Shown one piece after another: positions 8,398 to 21,905 of a DNA stretch of 64,000 nt. The stretch is taken from NCBI GenBank assembly GCA_977017575.1, contig CDRNVI010000040.1, forward strand, positions 1-64,000, written 5' to 3'. The stretch comes from Paramoeba atlantica. Taxonomy: Eukaryota; Discosea. A program made the position numbers and the translations under genes. The notes below the pieces were generated by a model. The model was not told the DNA's origin. It saw only the letters and a list, made by a program, of their open reading frames with translations, and searched no databases. The first letter of the stretch is position 1. Each line of letters starts with the position of its first letter.

Positions 8398-9354
8398 CTT
8401 GACCTTTCCTTATTGTAAGACCTTTCCTTATTGTAAGACCTTTCCTTATTGTAAGACCTTTCCTTATTGTAAGACCTTTCCTTATTGTAAGACCTTTCCT
8501 TATTGTAAGACCTTTCCTTATTGTAAGACCTTTCCTTATTGTAAGACCTTTCCTTATTGTAAGACCTTTCCTTATTGTAAGACCTTTCCTTATTGTAAGA
8601 CCTTTCCTTATTGTAAGACCTTTCCTTATTGTAAGACCCTTCCTTATTGTAAGACCTTTCCTTATTGTAAGACCTTTCCTTATTGTAAGACCTTTCCTTA
8701 TTGTAAGACCTTTCCTTATTGTAAGACCTTTCCTTATTGTAAGACCTTTCCTTATTGTAAGACCTTTCCTTATTGTAAGACCTTTCCTTATTGTAAGACC
8801 TTTCCTTATTGTAAGACCTTTCCTTATTGTAAGACCTTTCCTTATTGTAAGACCTTTCCTTATTGTAAGACCTTTCCTTATTGTAAGACCTTTCCTTATT
8901 GTAAGACCTTTCCTTATTGTAAGACCTTTCCTTATTGTAAGACCTTTCCTTATTGTAAGACCTTTCCTTATTGTAAGACCTTTCCTTATTGTAAGACCTT
9001 TCCTTATTGTAAGACCTTTCCTTATTGTAAGACCTTTCCTTATTGTAAGACCTTTCCTTATTGTAAGACCTTTCCTTATTGTAAGACCTTTCCTTATTGT
9101 AAGACCTTTCCTTATTGTAAGACCTTTCCTTATTGTAAGACCTTTCCTTATTGTAAGACCTTTCCTTATTGTAAGACCTTTCCTTATTGTAAGACCTTTC
9201 CTTATTGTAAGACCTTTCCTTATTGTAAGACCTTTCCTTATTGTAAGACCTTTCCTTATTGTAAGACCTTTCCTTATTGTAAGACCTTTCCTTATTGTAA
9301 GACCTTTCCTTATTGTAAGACCTTTCCTTATTGTAAGACCTTTCCTTATTGTAA
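8398..9354 (+). repeat. 18-bp minisatellite A (~53 units)
   Basis: Head-to-tail array of TTGTAAGACCTTTCCTTA, about 53 units, nearly perfect; one variant unit near 8636 has CCC in place of CCT. The unit length is a multiple of three, so every frame without a stop stays open. It ends with TAA immediately before LINE A. LINE B has the same arrangement with a different 18-mer. The short CCGCCGCCG repeat at 8389-8397 and 14127-14138 suggests array and LINE A were inserted together. Confidence 0.95.
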
Positions 9355-9370
9355 TCGTTATAATAAGGCC

Positions 9371-12300
9371 ATGGATACCTCCGGCACGGTCAATGAGAGA
9401 AAGCGGTGTTCTGACCCGGTTGCTCTTATTGGTCGGTCCAGGTTAGGTCGGGGCGTCAATTTTTGGCCATCAAAGTCAAAGGTTGGCGTAGCAAAACTCC
9501 GTGATCGTGCGGTAACCAGTATGTCCAACACGATTCGTGCGGGGTCTCGTGTCGCTGTGGTCTGGAGCTGGTCGTTTGCTCAAAGGCTAAAGATGTGGCA
9601 AGGGACTGCGAAATTTCGGGCCAAAAATGGTCTATGGCGTATTCGCTATGACTGTTGTCCTGGAGTATCGTTTCCTTTTCCCCCTATAGACCAACGAGTA
9701 GCGATCTGTGCGGGCCGCGTGGCACCCCCCCGTAAGAAGAAATGTAGGAAGCACCGTTCTGCGCGACTTCCCCGTCGGAATGGCTCCCCGGCGGTCGAGG
9801 AATCTAACCCCATTGCCACGAACAAGACGCTACATCTTGCAACTCTAAACGTCACTACCCTGAAACTAAAGGGAACTGATTATTTCTCCCTTCGCAAATC
9901 GACACGACTACGGGAAATTATGTCGTACATGGTCGAGCGAGGCCTTGCCCTCTGTTGCCTTCAGGAAACTCGTGTACAAACCGATATCATTCAAAACATT
10001 GCACATCAGACAATTCGTCATGGAAAGTTCGTATTTCATGTTTATATTCAAGGCGCTATCAAAGGTTACGGTGGACTCATGATTCTAAGCCTATTTGAGC
10101 CTGCTCTTGTGTCGCGAATCAGTGATCGGATCCAACAGGTTACTCTAGACTTACCAAAATTCCACGGTGTGCTATTCAATGTTTATGCCCCCACGGCGGT
10201 GGCAAAAGATGACGTAAAGGAGAAATTTTGCAATGATCTACGTGATGCATGGTATCTTAGTAATGCGAAAATAAAACTTGTTCTGGGGGATCTTAATGCG
10301 CCACTGACAGATAAGTGTCAGCAAATAATGCGTAAAAATAAGGCACAACATCGGCTTACCAATTTACTGTCTGAGCTTGGGGCTCGCGCGGCACATACAT
10401 CCTGCCCAAGCAGAAAGAAGTGGACTTATACTTTTCAAAATGGAACTGTAAAACAACTAGACCATATTCTTGTCAACAAACGTTTCGTCACTACCTTACA
10501 TGGCCACAGAGTTCTCCAACCCCCGGTGCCGACTCGACATCAAATAGTAACAGTAAAAACTAAGTTTCGTTGGAAAGCTTCAGTAAATGACGGTAGCTTG
10601 CGATTACCGTGGTATCAGTTAAAGGATCCACAAATATGTATGGACTTCATACGCCGTGTGAAAGAGAACTACACCGAACATGCGGAGATAGTTGGGATGA
10701 AAAGAAGACGAAATGAGCCAAACCAGAAAATGTCAACCGAAATGCCTGTGATATTTCCAAGTGATATTTTGTTGGATAAATTGGAAAAAGCAATTATCAT
10801 GGCTGCTGAATCTATACCAACGAAGGAGGAAAACATAAACATGTTTGCTTCAAACGATGAAACTACTACACAGTTGCGAATCCGTGACATTTTCCGTACG
10901 TCTCAAAGTCCGCAGAGGTTCGATTCTCTAGTAAAAGAACATAGCATCACCGTGAATGAAAATATCACTCAAGAATGCCTGTCTCTACAACAAAACTTTC
11001 AAAGATACAAACGTTCTTCTTGGAGACATGTTAAAATGATGGCTGGGCACACTTCATCACGCCTCAGACCGCCAGGAAAAACAAAAAGCGAACAATTATG
11101 TAATGTGCGATTACACTTTCAGAATACTGTGCAACTAAAGGAGGTAGACAACAAGATCAAATTTGCGGAAGCGCCAAAGTCGTTTATCCCTATATCTGAT
11201 GGACCGTTTGATCTCAATGAATTGACGACTGCTCTTAAAGATATGGCAACTGGTAAAGCACCAGGCATTGACTCGATTCCAATTGAAGCCTTACGAGTAC
11301 TGAACAGCGATCCGTTCATACAATCTATTCTTCTACATTTAATTAATATGGTTCGTGAGAGCGGAAGAGCTCCACAGACATGGAAACGAGTTATCCAAGT
11401 CCCAGTTCCGAAAAAAGGCGACTTAGGCAACATAAACAATTGGAGACCAATATGTCTAATAGTGCACGCTGCAAAACTCATGAACCGTATGATACTAAAT
11501 CGAATTCTTCCTACAGTGGATGCTCAATTAAGTGATTGTCAATACGGATTCCGACCCAATAGAGCAACAACGGGAGCACAAGCAACCCTCATTGAGTTGT
11601 GCCAGAAAGCGTCTCGTGAGAATCCTGGTGTTGCGCTAGGCTTCGTGGATTTCCGTCAGGCATTTCCTTCAGTCAGCTTTTTCTCCATTCGTGCTGCACT
11701 GGAAGCCTTTCACATCCCGCAGCATCTCAGCAGCATGATAATGTCTATGTATGAAAAAACAGAAGCAGTTGTACGATGCAAAAGCGGAGTTACTGATACG
11801 TTTCCGATCCAGTGTGGCACACTTCAAGGTGATGTTTTGGCCCCTGTCCTATTCCTCATGGTTCTGGATCGAGTCATGGCTGAAGTGTATAAGGAAAATG
11901 AGTTCGGACTTATCTTGCGAAGGGCGGGCACAAAAAGACAAGGAAAGCCTGCGCAATGTCTAAATTATTTAGCATACGCGGATGATTTAGTGCTCATATG
12001 TCCCTCTCTTACTAATTTGAATCGCGTTATGGAAAGACTGGAACAAACAGCTGCGAAAGTCAACTTACGTCTCAACATTGGTGTAAATAAAACTGCGTGG
12101 ATGGCAGTAGGTCAAGTGAATGACGCACAAGGTGACTTGATTCTAACGAATGGGGGGTTGGTGCCTCGAATCACCGAATATCGATACTTGGGGTTGAAAA
12201 TTACTAATAAGGGTGTCATTGTAAACTTTGAAGACCGAATTAACTTAGCGTGGGCTGCAACACATCGCCTACAGTCATTATGGAAATCAGGCCTCACGCT

Positions 12301-13576
12301 TGTCACAAAATTTCACTTATTCGAATCTCTGGTTTCACCTTTATTGCTGTATGGCTGTGGAAACTTTTCCCTAATAAAAAAAGACGCTGATTTAATTGAC
12401 TGTGAAGTGAACCGAATGAGAAGACTAGCGCTCGGGGTTCGTACTTGGGATGGTAAAAGAGGTACACCATGTGATGCACTATATGGGAACAGAATGCGAC
12501 TTTCTAACGCATGTCGAGTCCTCCGAGTTCAAATGCTAGGACACCTGATCCGCGGCAATAATCCCTTCAAATCGGTAATGCTATGGCGCAAAGCAACAAG
12601 AAAGAAATATCGTCCCACTCTATCAGAGGCATGTGCTGAAGACATGTAACTAGATGTCGAAGATCTCAATGTCCTAGCGGGAGATCGGGATTGGTGGGCG
12701 TCGAGAGTTAAATTTTTGCGTGAATATCTTGAATCTCACAAATCCTACATGGTTTTCGGCTCTAGATCCTGGAAGAAGGTATGCCAGGAATTAGATACTA
12801 CCACCTACAAAGTACTCGAAGGAATTGAAGAAGGCACGGACCATTCTCCTCTCTCAGCTGATTCCGAACACATATACGTAGATGGGGCTGTCAGTTCAGA
12901 AGCAGGAAAACCAGCCGCGGGTTCGGGGATAGTTATTGTTAATTCAAATGGTGTAAGAACCAGACAACACGTTTTACCACCGGAATGCACTTCACCGGAT
13001 CGGGCTGAACTTCGCTCCTTTCTTTTAGGCATTCAGGCAGCTTCGTCTTCTACGAGGAACACAGTTATACATACTGATTCTCATTATGTATGGGACTGGT
13101 ATCATAATGTTAGGGTTCGTTTTTCAATCATTGGATACGGTGGCATGCCAAATGCTGACCTACTCACGCAGATACAAGGAGCAATTAAAGAGCGTTGTAC
13201 AGGTAGTAGTCTCTACGTTATTAAAGTGCGGGCACACTGCGGGAATTCCTTCAATGAAAAAGCTGATGAAATAGCACGCAAAGCACAGAGAACAGCTGCA
13301 CGTCGTTTTTCATGCGTCATTCACACGCAAAGGGAGGGAAACAAATCTAATCACGGTCAAAAAAGGGAGCATGATCTCCAAGAGAAATCTCCACACAAAG
13401 TGAATATGAAAAAAGGGAAACTGAAAAATACAGAAGAAGGCAGCACAGTCAGGATTGCTCGTTCACTCAACCCAGGAGCTAATACCGGGGATCCAGTAAC
13501 GTTTTCTCAGTACAAGACATCACGGGGTAGACTGACGAATGCCCCCATTTTTGTGAAGAAAAGCCGCTATATGTAA
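9371..13576 (+). pseudogene. LINE A: APE-RT-RNase H polyprotein (one in-frame stop)
   Basis: ORF2-like protein of an APE-type LINE (Ingi/L1Tc-like). I take ATG 9371, 16 bp after the minisatellite, as the start because it matches the start of LINE B. The apurinic endonuclease shows LQETRV, FNVYAPTA, LGDLNAPL, KQLDHILVN and the TRHQIV box. The RT shows PKKGDLGNINNWRPIC, YGFRPNRATTGAQ, LQGDVLAPVL and AYADDLVLI. The RNase H shows IYVDGAV, DRAELRSF, HTDSHYVW and RAHCGNSFNEKADE. A TAA at 12647-12649 interrupts the frame between RT and RNase H; the same frame continues to 13576. The C-terminus is basic. Apart from that stop it looks complete, about 1400 codons. Confidence 0.88.
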
Positions 13577-14126
13577 TCGAAATTTGCTGTGTATAACTTT
13601 GCGCATTAATCTGGAACGCTTATTTTCAGGAGTGTTATGTCCTCTTGGTACATTTATTTATCAACGCGTTAATAATATTCTGGAGCATTTATGTATATTT
13701 CATTGCTAAATATCCGTACTCATCGAAAACACTGAGTGGGATACGTAATATTGATAGTATACGGTGGTTTATTTGGCAAGCAGAGAACAAGTTGGCGCTG
13801 AGTTGCTCTTCGGGCATATGACGCGGCAATGAAGGCAAGAACTTGCGTACTGCTTAACCCTTGGTACCGCGTTGAATATCGATGGTGAAATATTGAGCTG
13901 AAAATGGCTAATTGTAAGATTGTTCTGGTTTTCTTGTGCTCGTTTGTACACGTTTTCTCCTAATTGCAAAAGAAGATAGGTCTCCTACCTCCATTCGCAT
14001 AATCCGCGGTTTGGCCTATTCGTGATGTGGATAGATGTTTCAGTGCGCTAAGGAGAGTGTACGTTGAAAGTTGCATGTGTATAGTCTTTTGTTATTATTA
14101 TTATTATTATTCTTGAACTTTCGGCG
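13577..14126 (+). other. 3'UTR and (TTA)n tail of LINE A
   Basis: 550 bp of AT-rich non-coding DNA ending in (TTA)7-like repeats and TTCTTGAACTTT, after which the LINE F Pro-rich coding sequence resumes. There is no poly(A), unlike the RLE LINEs. Confidence 0.7.
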
Positions 14127-14863
14127 CCGCCGCCGCCGTCACCGCAGTCGCTGCCGAGCGATCGACACAAGAAATCTCCTGAGGGTCCGTCTGCGACAAC
14201 ATTGCCGCGATCACAACTATTGCCTCCGTCGCAAAAGTCTCCGTCGCAACCGCGATCGTCTCCGACAGCACCGCAAGCGCAAACGTCGGAATCGCCAGCA
14301 CCGCCGCGATCGCCCCCGTCGCAAAGTCCTGCGAAGCGATCGCAACCGCCTCCGCAGCGGCAACCTCAACCGTCCCCGCCGCGACCGTCTACGCCACAAC
14401 CGTCCCCGTCTACGCCGCAACCATCTCCGCCGCAACCGCGACCGTTTCCGCCCCAAGCATCTTCGTCGCAAGAGCTACCGGTCCCGTTACCGCTACCGCA
14501 ACCGACAAACACACAGCACTCCGAGCGGTTGCGAGCCACCCTGCAGAAAAAGAGGGCTTTCGTTTTCCCTCCACAAAAGACTCCTTTGCCGCCACCACGG
14601 AATTCCCCATCTTCGAAATCCCCGACATCGTCGACGCCGCCACCCTCATCAGAATCTTGCATTTCACCTGGATCGCAATCTCCGTCGCATCCTCTGAACG
14701 AACGGAACGAAGGACGAGCTGAGGAACGGAAAGAAGCGAAAGATAAAAAAGCCATTGAAGCATCGAAACAAACCAATTCACACATTCGCATTCGTCGACC
14801 GACCGGCTCTCGATTCACGTTTCCTACAGCTAGCACCGTGATTCAGACCATGAAACCAATTGC
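14127..14863 (+). pseudogene. LINE F ORF, segment 2 (Pro/Ser-rich)
   Basis: A low-complexity Pro-, Ser- and Gln-rich region (~245 codons) built from CCG/TCG/CAA codons. It continues the LINE F frame from 8397. Charged residues (RNEGRAEERKEAKDKK) follow, then MKPIA, where DIRS2 interrupts at 14864. It is probably a disordered nucleic-acid-binding N-terminus. Because of the repetitive codons, three overlapping frames are open here; the chosen one is in phase with both neighbouring segments. Confidence 0.6.
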
Positions 14864-15085
14864 TAATAGTTCACGTTTTGAAATTTAGCCGAGGGGCGGC
14901 TATATATTTGCCTGCTGGCCCTTCGGGGCACATAATTTTCTCAAATTATGATGTAGTATTCTCTAATTGCATGGAGGGGGGTGTTTACTCGTTTGTTATA
15001 TTCTTGTTAGGTTGTTATTTTGTTACGTTTAAAGTTTTGTGCCCACCCACCGAGCCCCCAGCCATTTGGCCGAGGGTTCCCCCTA

Positions 15086-17976
15086 CGATCCGGTTACTTG
15101 GCAACCGTGGATCGACACGGATGATTTGTTCAAGCCACGTGAACTCATCCGTGAGCTGCGCGAAGCTCCGCAGCTTGGGGTACGCTTCAACCCTCCGCCG
15201 CAGCGTGAGCGCCTGTTCAAGATGTTAACTGAATGGGTGTACGCTGCGTGCAATACGGAGGGATGACTAGAGAAGCACAACCTCGCCGTAGCCCTTCTCA
15301 TCATCGAAGAGCTTCGCAACCATTATTGGGCTGCGGCGGGCGTTGCTGTCGAGCTTGTGCAACAGCGGTTGCACCGTGACGACGACCCTCAGGACCGCTA
15401 CGGTCAGCTTGTGGTTGACGAGCAACTGAGGGGCCGGACTGCGCAGCGTGCTCCTCGTCGACGCAGCCAAGGACCTTTCTGTTTTGGCTGTCATCAGCCA
15501 GGCCACCTCCGATCGAACTGCCCCCAAGCGTCCCAACAGCAGGGGGGGCAGTTCCGTACCACACGCACCCCGCAACAGGATTTTCGCGGCGGGGTGGTGG
15601 GCGGCGCCAACCGTTACGGCGCAACACGGGCTTTCCACTAGGAAATGCCCCCCACCCCAATTACTGCTCGTGCCCGTCGTCTCAGGCGACGACGGGTGGA
15701 TATTCTTACCCCCGTTTCCTCCCCGTCTCTCCGCCAGCGCGAAAGACGGCCACGCGTGCGTGGCACTACTCCTCCTCCCCGCCCTCTCTCCCCGTTACGT
15801 CTAAGGCGCAGAAGCGTCTCCCTCCCAATCCGTCCTCTACCCCGGCTTCCCGTTCCCGTTTACACCGCCGCCAAGACCGCCGCCGCCAAAACCGCTGCCG
15901 TCGTAACCGCCGACGCCGCGCAGCCTCCAGGAGGACGCCGCCAGGAGCTGCTGAGGGCGATTCTTCGAATGCCCCCCGAGGACCCGCGCGCCACTCAATT
16001 GGGCGAGGCGCTCAGACCCATGTGGGCAACGGCCACGTGGGCCACAAGGGAGCGACTGTGGTTCCGCCTGCGCGAGTATTGCCAGGCGAAGGGAATCACC
16101 GCGAATCCTGCAAACGCGGTGCTCTTCCTGGAGACTCTGCCTCTCGCTACCTCGACGCGCATGGGGTACGCAGGGGCATTGAGGACTCTGTTCGAGCTCA
16201 TGGGAATCGAAGGTACCCCATTGAGTCTCTACGTAAAGTCCCTGCAAGCGCAGGGGGGGCTAGAACCCACGCGGCAGATGCTACCAATCACGCCACTTCT
16301 TCTAAAGAAGCTGAGACGTCATCTCGACGTAAAGGAGAGCATGTGTTGCCTCCTGTGTTGGAAAGCCGCTGCGAGATGGACCGAGACCGCCGACCTGAGG
16401 CGGGAGCAGTTCGTGAGTGTGGCCAGTCACGAGGTAATCATTTATTGGGGCAGGGGGACCAAGACAACCCGTCTGAATCCTTACCGGCCGTACCTCTACG
16501 CGATAGTGACTGGATCGGGGACACCCGAACTGGCTCAGTTTGTGGGAAGTTTGAGACCAGGCCAGCGCCTGTGTTACACGACGGTCCGGGAGATGGACCA
16601 CAGGATGAATCAACTTCTCGGTCCGGGGTATGGAACACATTCCATAAAAAGAGGTGCAATTACTTACCTATTCGACGAGATCTCCCTCGGGAATCTCAGG
16701 ATGGAGGACGTCCAGAACCTCACGAAACACCTCAACGTCGAATCACTGTTGCGCTACAACGCAAGCAGTATTACAACGGCAAGGGCTCTCGGGACGCAGA
16801 GAGTCTCAGCACGTCTCCCAGTGCTGTAACCTCGGAGCACGTGGCAAAGTGCTTCGAGGAAGTGCCTTACCTTCGCAGGCACTCCGTTGTTTGTGCACGC
16901 CGCTCTTCACGGCTAGCCAAGGCACACGACGCTCACCTACCTTTGCACGTTAAGAAGTCGATACCTGTTATCCATTTGGATCAGGTTAAGGAGTGGATGA
17001 GTCTGTCAGCTGCCACTCGTTTTCGCAAGGTAGTGGATGAATTATTATGGGTACCTAAAGCCCCGTACCCCGAACCTAGTGTGAAAGGTTCATTGCCTGA
17101 GGCGGACGTCCGATTGTTGGAGGACGCAGGCATAATCTCCAAGGTCCCGGCGCAGGAGTTGAGAAAGCGCCCATCGATGCAGTTCATGATTCCCTTCACG
17201 GTTGTGGAGACCGATGATGAGGGCAATCAGCGCAGAAGATTTATTTCATGGACAAGGGACGATAACGATAGATTAAAATCATATGAACCAAAGGTCCCAT
17301 TATATCATCCCTCCAAGTATCTTCATAAGGCGCACGAGCCGATGGCTGTGAAGCGGGACTTCACGTGTGGATTTTACCAGATTGGTATCCCAAAGAGGGC
17401 GCGGCCCAAATTCCGCCTTAGAACGACCAGTGGAGACGTGTTTGAGATGAACGTCCTCCCGATGGGCCATAGGTGTGCACCGGAGGTTATGCACACGGTT
17501 ACCGCCGCGATTGCTGGCGAGGCGTCTATTTGTTCTCAGCGCTACTCGTTTCACCGAGGCGCTATCGACGTTTATGTTGACGGAGTTCGGTTTGCAGGAA
17601 CCCACTCCGAGGCCACCACGTACGCTCAGTTCATTGACGAGCGTTGCGACAAGGCGAACGGTCTTTTTAAAGATCGGGGTCAGCCCCCTGTAGCACAGTA
17701 CGTGTTCAATGGGGTGGCGTTCGACCATAACGCGCATACGGTCTGCCTGGGACCGCGAGTGATCAGGAAACTGCGAGCCGACTCTTTCTTCAATATTTCC
17801 TTTGTTGACCTAGAGGCGGTGGTGGGGCGCCTCATTTATGGCTCCGCAGTTCTCCGACTCAATATGCCGCGGTTTTATTTCGCTTTGAAGGTGGCGCAAC
17901 GGCGTATCAACTTGTTGAACCGTTGCCCGAAGTTATGTGACCGTCCGGTCGCACTCCCTGTCGTCACTCGCTCCAT
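15086..17976 (+). pseudogene. DIRS2 copy I: gag, recombinase and RT remnants
   Basis: Fossil coding parts in order: a gag C-terminal half with CCHC knuckle (CFGCHQPGHLRSNC), a tyrosine recombinase (ARWTETADL, GTHSIKRGA, LLRY; to about 16829) and an RT domain (QFMIPFTVVE, MGHRCAPEVMH). It ends where the inverted LINE C begins. The gag starts directly after terminal-repeat sequence, so this copy is rearranged on its left. Confidence 0.8.
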
Positions 17977-18152
17977 GCACACACACACACACACAACACT
18001 GAAGGCATTACCCTTCAGTTGAGAAACTGTTCAAGCTTCACTAAATATATGCTCCTAAAACTAGAACTAATAGAATTTGATTCCCACACCATCGTGCGCC
18101 CTATTGGTAGATATATTTTTCCATTACTTTCGTTTTGAGTACACCCCTGAGT
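17977..18152 (-). other. LINE C 3'UTR with (TG)n tail
   Basis: A short 3' region of LINE C. At the junction with DIRS2 the plus strand reads CACACACACACACACA, that is a (TG)n tail on the LINE strand. LINE A ends in TTA repeats and LINE B in TTGTTGTTTTGTTG, so simple-repeat tails are general in this group. Confidence 0.65.
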
Positions 18153-21100
18153 TTACAGGTTGGATATTCGGAAATGTTTCTTTTCGCTTTGTTCAAATTC
18201 TGCGTTAGCAAGCGAAGACGCGGTGTCTAGTAACTTACCTTTTCTCTTACGCCGCATCCGACGCTCCTCACGGGTTGGGTTCGTGGTTTTCTTTTCTATT
18301 GTTTTAAGGCACGCTATCCACTCATATTCGGAGTGGGCCGATTCATTTCCTCGGTTCAGGTTTTTTCTTCGTTTAGAAATAGGTTCCGAACTAACGAGCT
18401 TTTTACTTAAGGTATCCGCTTCTTCATTCCATTTATTCCCTGAATGGCCTCGGACCTTAATAAAGGTGATGGTTCTCCCCTGACAATGCGCTGATCGAAT
18501 AAAACTATCCAGAAAACTAAGCAGATCGGAATTCGAGCCTTCAAAACCAACCAGTCGATCTTTCCTTCGGCGCATATTTACAAAATTCCACACATAATAC
18601 GAATCTGTGTGTACAACAACATTTTCAACTTCTTTTAGTTTACTCAAACCAAATAGGGCAGCGTGAATTTCGGCTCTTTCAGGAGATTTGGTTTCCAGGT
18701 AGGATAGGGAGGACGAAAAACTTTCATGCTTCTCTGCGTTTACTATTACACATCCAACTGCTACCTTTACCCTTGTGTCCGTATCATCGGAGATAGAAGC
18801 ATCCACGTACGCATGCATTTCCTCTGGTTTTACAGGAAAAGGGGTTTCCCCTTCTTCGATAAATTCTAATTTATTACACACTGTTTCTTTTAAAGCGTTT
18901 TTGTATGCTAGTTTCCATTTAGGACTTTTGTAGCCAATATAAGACTCTGAGGGCTCGAGTCTCTCTGAGAGGTTTTCAATTAATTTGGCCCAGTGTGCGC
19001 GATCAGAGGCATATACAAGCATTTCTTCCATCTCAATCCCAAGGTCTTGTGCGCATGCTTCGGAAGGCGATGGAAATCTCGCCTTTTCCCGGGAGCCCCA
19101 TCCTACTAAAGAGCGGTAGATCTCAGAGTGCCTAATTTGGTGACCCACAAGGCGCGCCCGATTAATACGATGTATTGTATTGAAATGTAGCGTGTTGTGG
19201 CACAGAGATTCAATAGGATAACAATGCCCATTCTCATCAACTCCTACGGCGTCACACACGATGCGCCTCATGTTGTTTACCTGTACTTCAACGTTTCTCA
19301 CCTGCGATGCCGATATCACCATGGATGACGTACCGTAGTTTAGTATGGGATAGACAAGGGTGTCAAAAATTCGAAGCTTAGCCTTTACGCGAAGAGGCGA
19401 GATCCAAATACCTCGTAGTTTGCTAAAACACGCCCACGTCAAACGTAATCTGTCGGTTAATGTTAATTTAGGCTCGGTTTCATGCTGAACATGCCCCAGA
19501 TGGCGGTACGATTTTACTTTCGGAATGTTCCCACAAGTTGATGAAAGGAGATCGCCATCCTTATTCTCATTCTTCGAGATGGACATCCATGCCGTTTTGT
19601 TGACACCAGCGGCTATACTCAAATTAGCTTTGGATGCTTCAGTAGCGACGCTGTCGACCATCCTTTCTAATGAACGTTTGGAGTCGGAAAACAGGATCAA
19701 ATCATCAGCGTAATCAATATCAGTCACTCGTGTTGATTTATATCCACGTTTTCTGGTTCCGGCGGAGCTCAGCGTTAGTCCATCATCTTTATTTTTCAAT
19801 GCCGCGTGAAGGATGCGATAGAGAACCATGATAAATAAATACGGAGCCAGCACATCCCCTTGCAAAATACCCGAGGTAATAGGAAAGGAGCTGGTTTTCC
19901 CAAACGGGGTACGTACAATGGCCTCTAAGCCCTCGTAGGCCGACATTGCAAGGGTTGTCATTCGAGGTCCTACGTGGAACGAATGTAACGCTGCCCTGAT
20001 AGATGAGTGTGAAAGCGATGGAAAGGCACTCGCGAAGTCGATGAAAGCAATCATGACATTTTCGTGACTTCGATTCCGTCTTGATTTCGTGAGGATTTCA
20101 TTGAGAATAATTTGGGCTCCACAGGTGGACCTCTCCGGGCGGAAACCATATTGATTTTCGCGTAGAACTCGCTCGGTCGAGGGCCGAATACGATTCAAAA
20201 TCATACCGTTAATTAGCTTGAGGATAACGTTGACAAGACATATTGGGCGCCAATTCCGCAGCTCGGAAAGATCACCTTTTTTTCGGTACGGGGACTTGCA
20301 GAACGGTTTTCCAGAGATGGTGCGTCTTTCCCGTTTCAAGGGCTTTGTTGATGATTCCAAGAAGGAGATGGCGTAAAGAATTTTCTTCGAGTATGGATAT
20401 GTACGCTTCCGCTGGTATCTCGTCGAGTCCTGGAGCTTTTCCTCGTTTAAGTCTACGCGCAGCGCATGCAAGTTCATCTTCTGTGAAAGGTGAATCCATG
20501 ATTTCTCCATCAAAGTTTTTGGCCTCATCAAATTCAACTTTTGTGTCTCCAACACCTCGGTTAGCAATTTTAGAGAAGAAGTCCTTAACGGCTGCTAGTC
20601 GTTTCCGGTTTGATTGACCTGCGCCATAATTAAAAACTGTTTTCCTCATTCCGCATATTTCGCGAATGAATCTCCAAGGGCTGGAATGGTTTTTCCGTAG
20701 TTTTTCTTGGAGAATTGCACATTCAGCTTCAATTGTTTCCTCAATTTGCTCACGACTCTTGTCTACAAGACCTTTGAATGTATGCGCATTTCGACTAGAT
20801 TTGTACAGGGCGCTGAGTGATAATATTTCCTCTTGTTTGTTTGTTTCTTCTCGTTGCCCATTGGATTTACTTAAGTCACTTGGTGCCTCGAAATCCGGAA
20901 GTGTTTTCTGTGCCGCATATAGTATCCCCTCTGATAAAACCTCCCACGGGTCGGGTCTTCCCTCTCCGATTACTTTGAAAACAGCTTGTTGGGTACATTT
21001 ATTGAATTCCTTGCAAATATTTTCTGATTTTAGGTTGTACCATGGCAAATAATTGCCAGGTTGTGTTTCATTCGCTTTCCACTTAATCTTGAGACGGGTG

Positions 21101-21880
21101 ACAACCGAGCAGTGCTGCGTTGGGAAAGGAGCAAGTAAAACTTTATGATGTTGTATTGCTGACGCGTATCGATTGGAAATTATAATATGATCTAATTGTC
21201 TCTCAGCGCCATTGGGAAGTTTACAAGTCCACTTTCGAGAGCTTGGTGAGAGAGTGTGGGCAGACTTGCAACCAACGTCTACAAGTAAGGCGCGAAATCG
21301 TGCTACAGCTGCTTTGTCTTCAGCAGTTTTGTTGACCAGCGTTAAAGGGGAATTAAAATCTCCAATTAAGATCGTAGGTCGTTGGGGGTTCGTGGATTCA
21401 AGATCGCGAACGGCCTTTCTTAAAGAAGCGTCGAAGGTAGATTTCATTTCCTTAGAAGAATCCCTAATGGGACCGTACACATTGAATAGTGTAGCGTTCC
21501 CGTTTTCTCAAGGAAACTGTGCAGTCATAATCCGTTCTGAGATAACCCGCACCTTTTCCAATGGAAAAGTACTAACGAGCGCCATTCCGTTGTAAGAACG
21601 GTCGGACGTTGCTGAGGAAAAATATAAGTAATACGTAACGCCGGTGTCCTCCGTTTGCTCACGTAGAATCTCACCAAAGAGACGAGAATCAAAACGGAAC
21701 CTCGTTTCCTGCAACCCCAGTATGTGAATCCTCTTGCTACTCATAAGGTTCAATATTTCCTTCAATCGGACACACGATCGAATAGAAAACAAATCCCCCC
21801 CCTCTAATTTTAATGAGGTCACATTCAGGGTCGCTATCGACAACTTCTCCTTCACAGCCGAACCATTTTGGTTCTCCAAA
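18153..21880 (-). pseudogene. LINE C: APE-RT-RNase H polyprotein, inverted and broken
   Basis: This is a third APE-type LINE, on the minus strand, spanning about 17977-21905 with its 3' tail as (TG)n on the left. Read right to left it has APE motifs (LQETRF, NVYGPIRDSS, IGDFNSPL, RQLDHIIIS, TQHCSVV), RT (NWRPICLVN, YGFRPERSTCGAQ, LQGDVLAPYLF, DYADDLILF) and RNase H (AYVDASISD, ERAEIHAALFG, HTDSYYVW, RGHSGNKWNEEAD). It lacks the ~150 N-terminal residues of LINE B, so it is 5'-truncated. An in-frame TGA lies near 21509, inside APE. One extra A in an A7 run near 20280 shifts the frame in front of the NWRPIC motif. Confidence 0.88.
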
Positions 21881-21905
21881 GCGCGATCGACATGCTCGCC
21901 GGGCG

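Noticed and set aside
8398-9354. CRISPR-like array
   Set aside because: The 18-mers are head to tail with no spacers, and the setting is a eukaryotic LINE.
14127-14863. Arg-rich and Pro-rich proteins in several overlapping frames
   Set aside because: The repetitive CCG/TCG/CAA codons open several frames at once; only the frame in phase with LINE F on both sides is kept.
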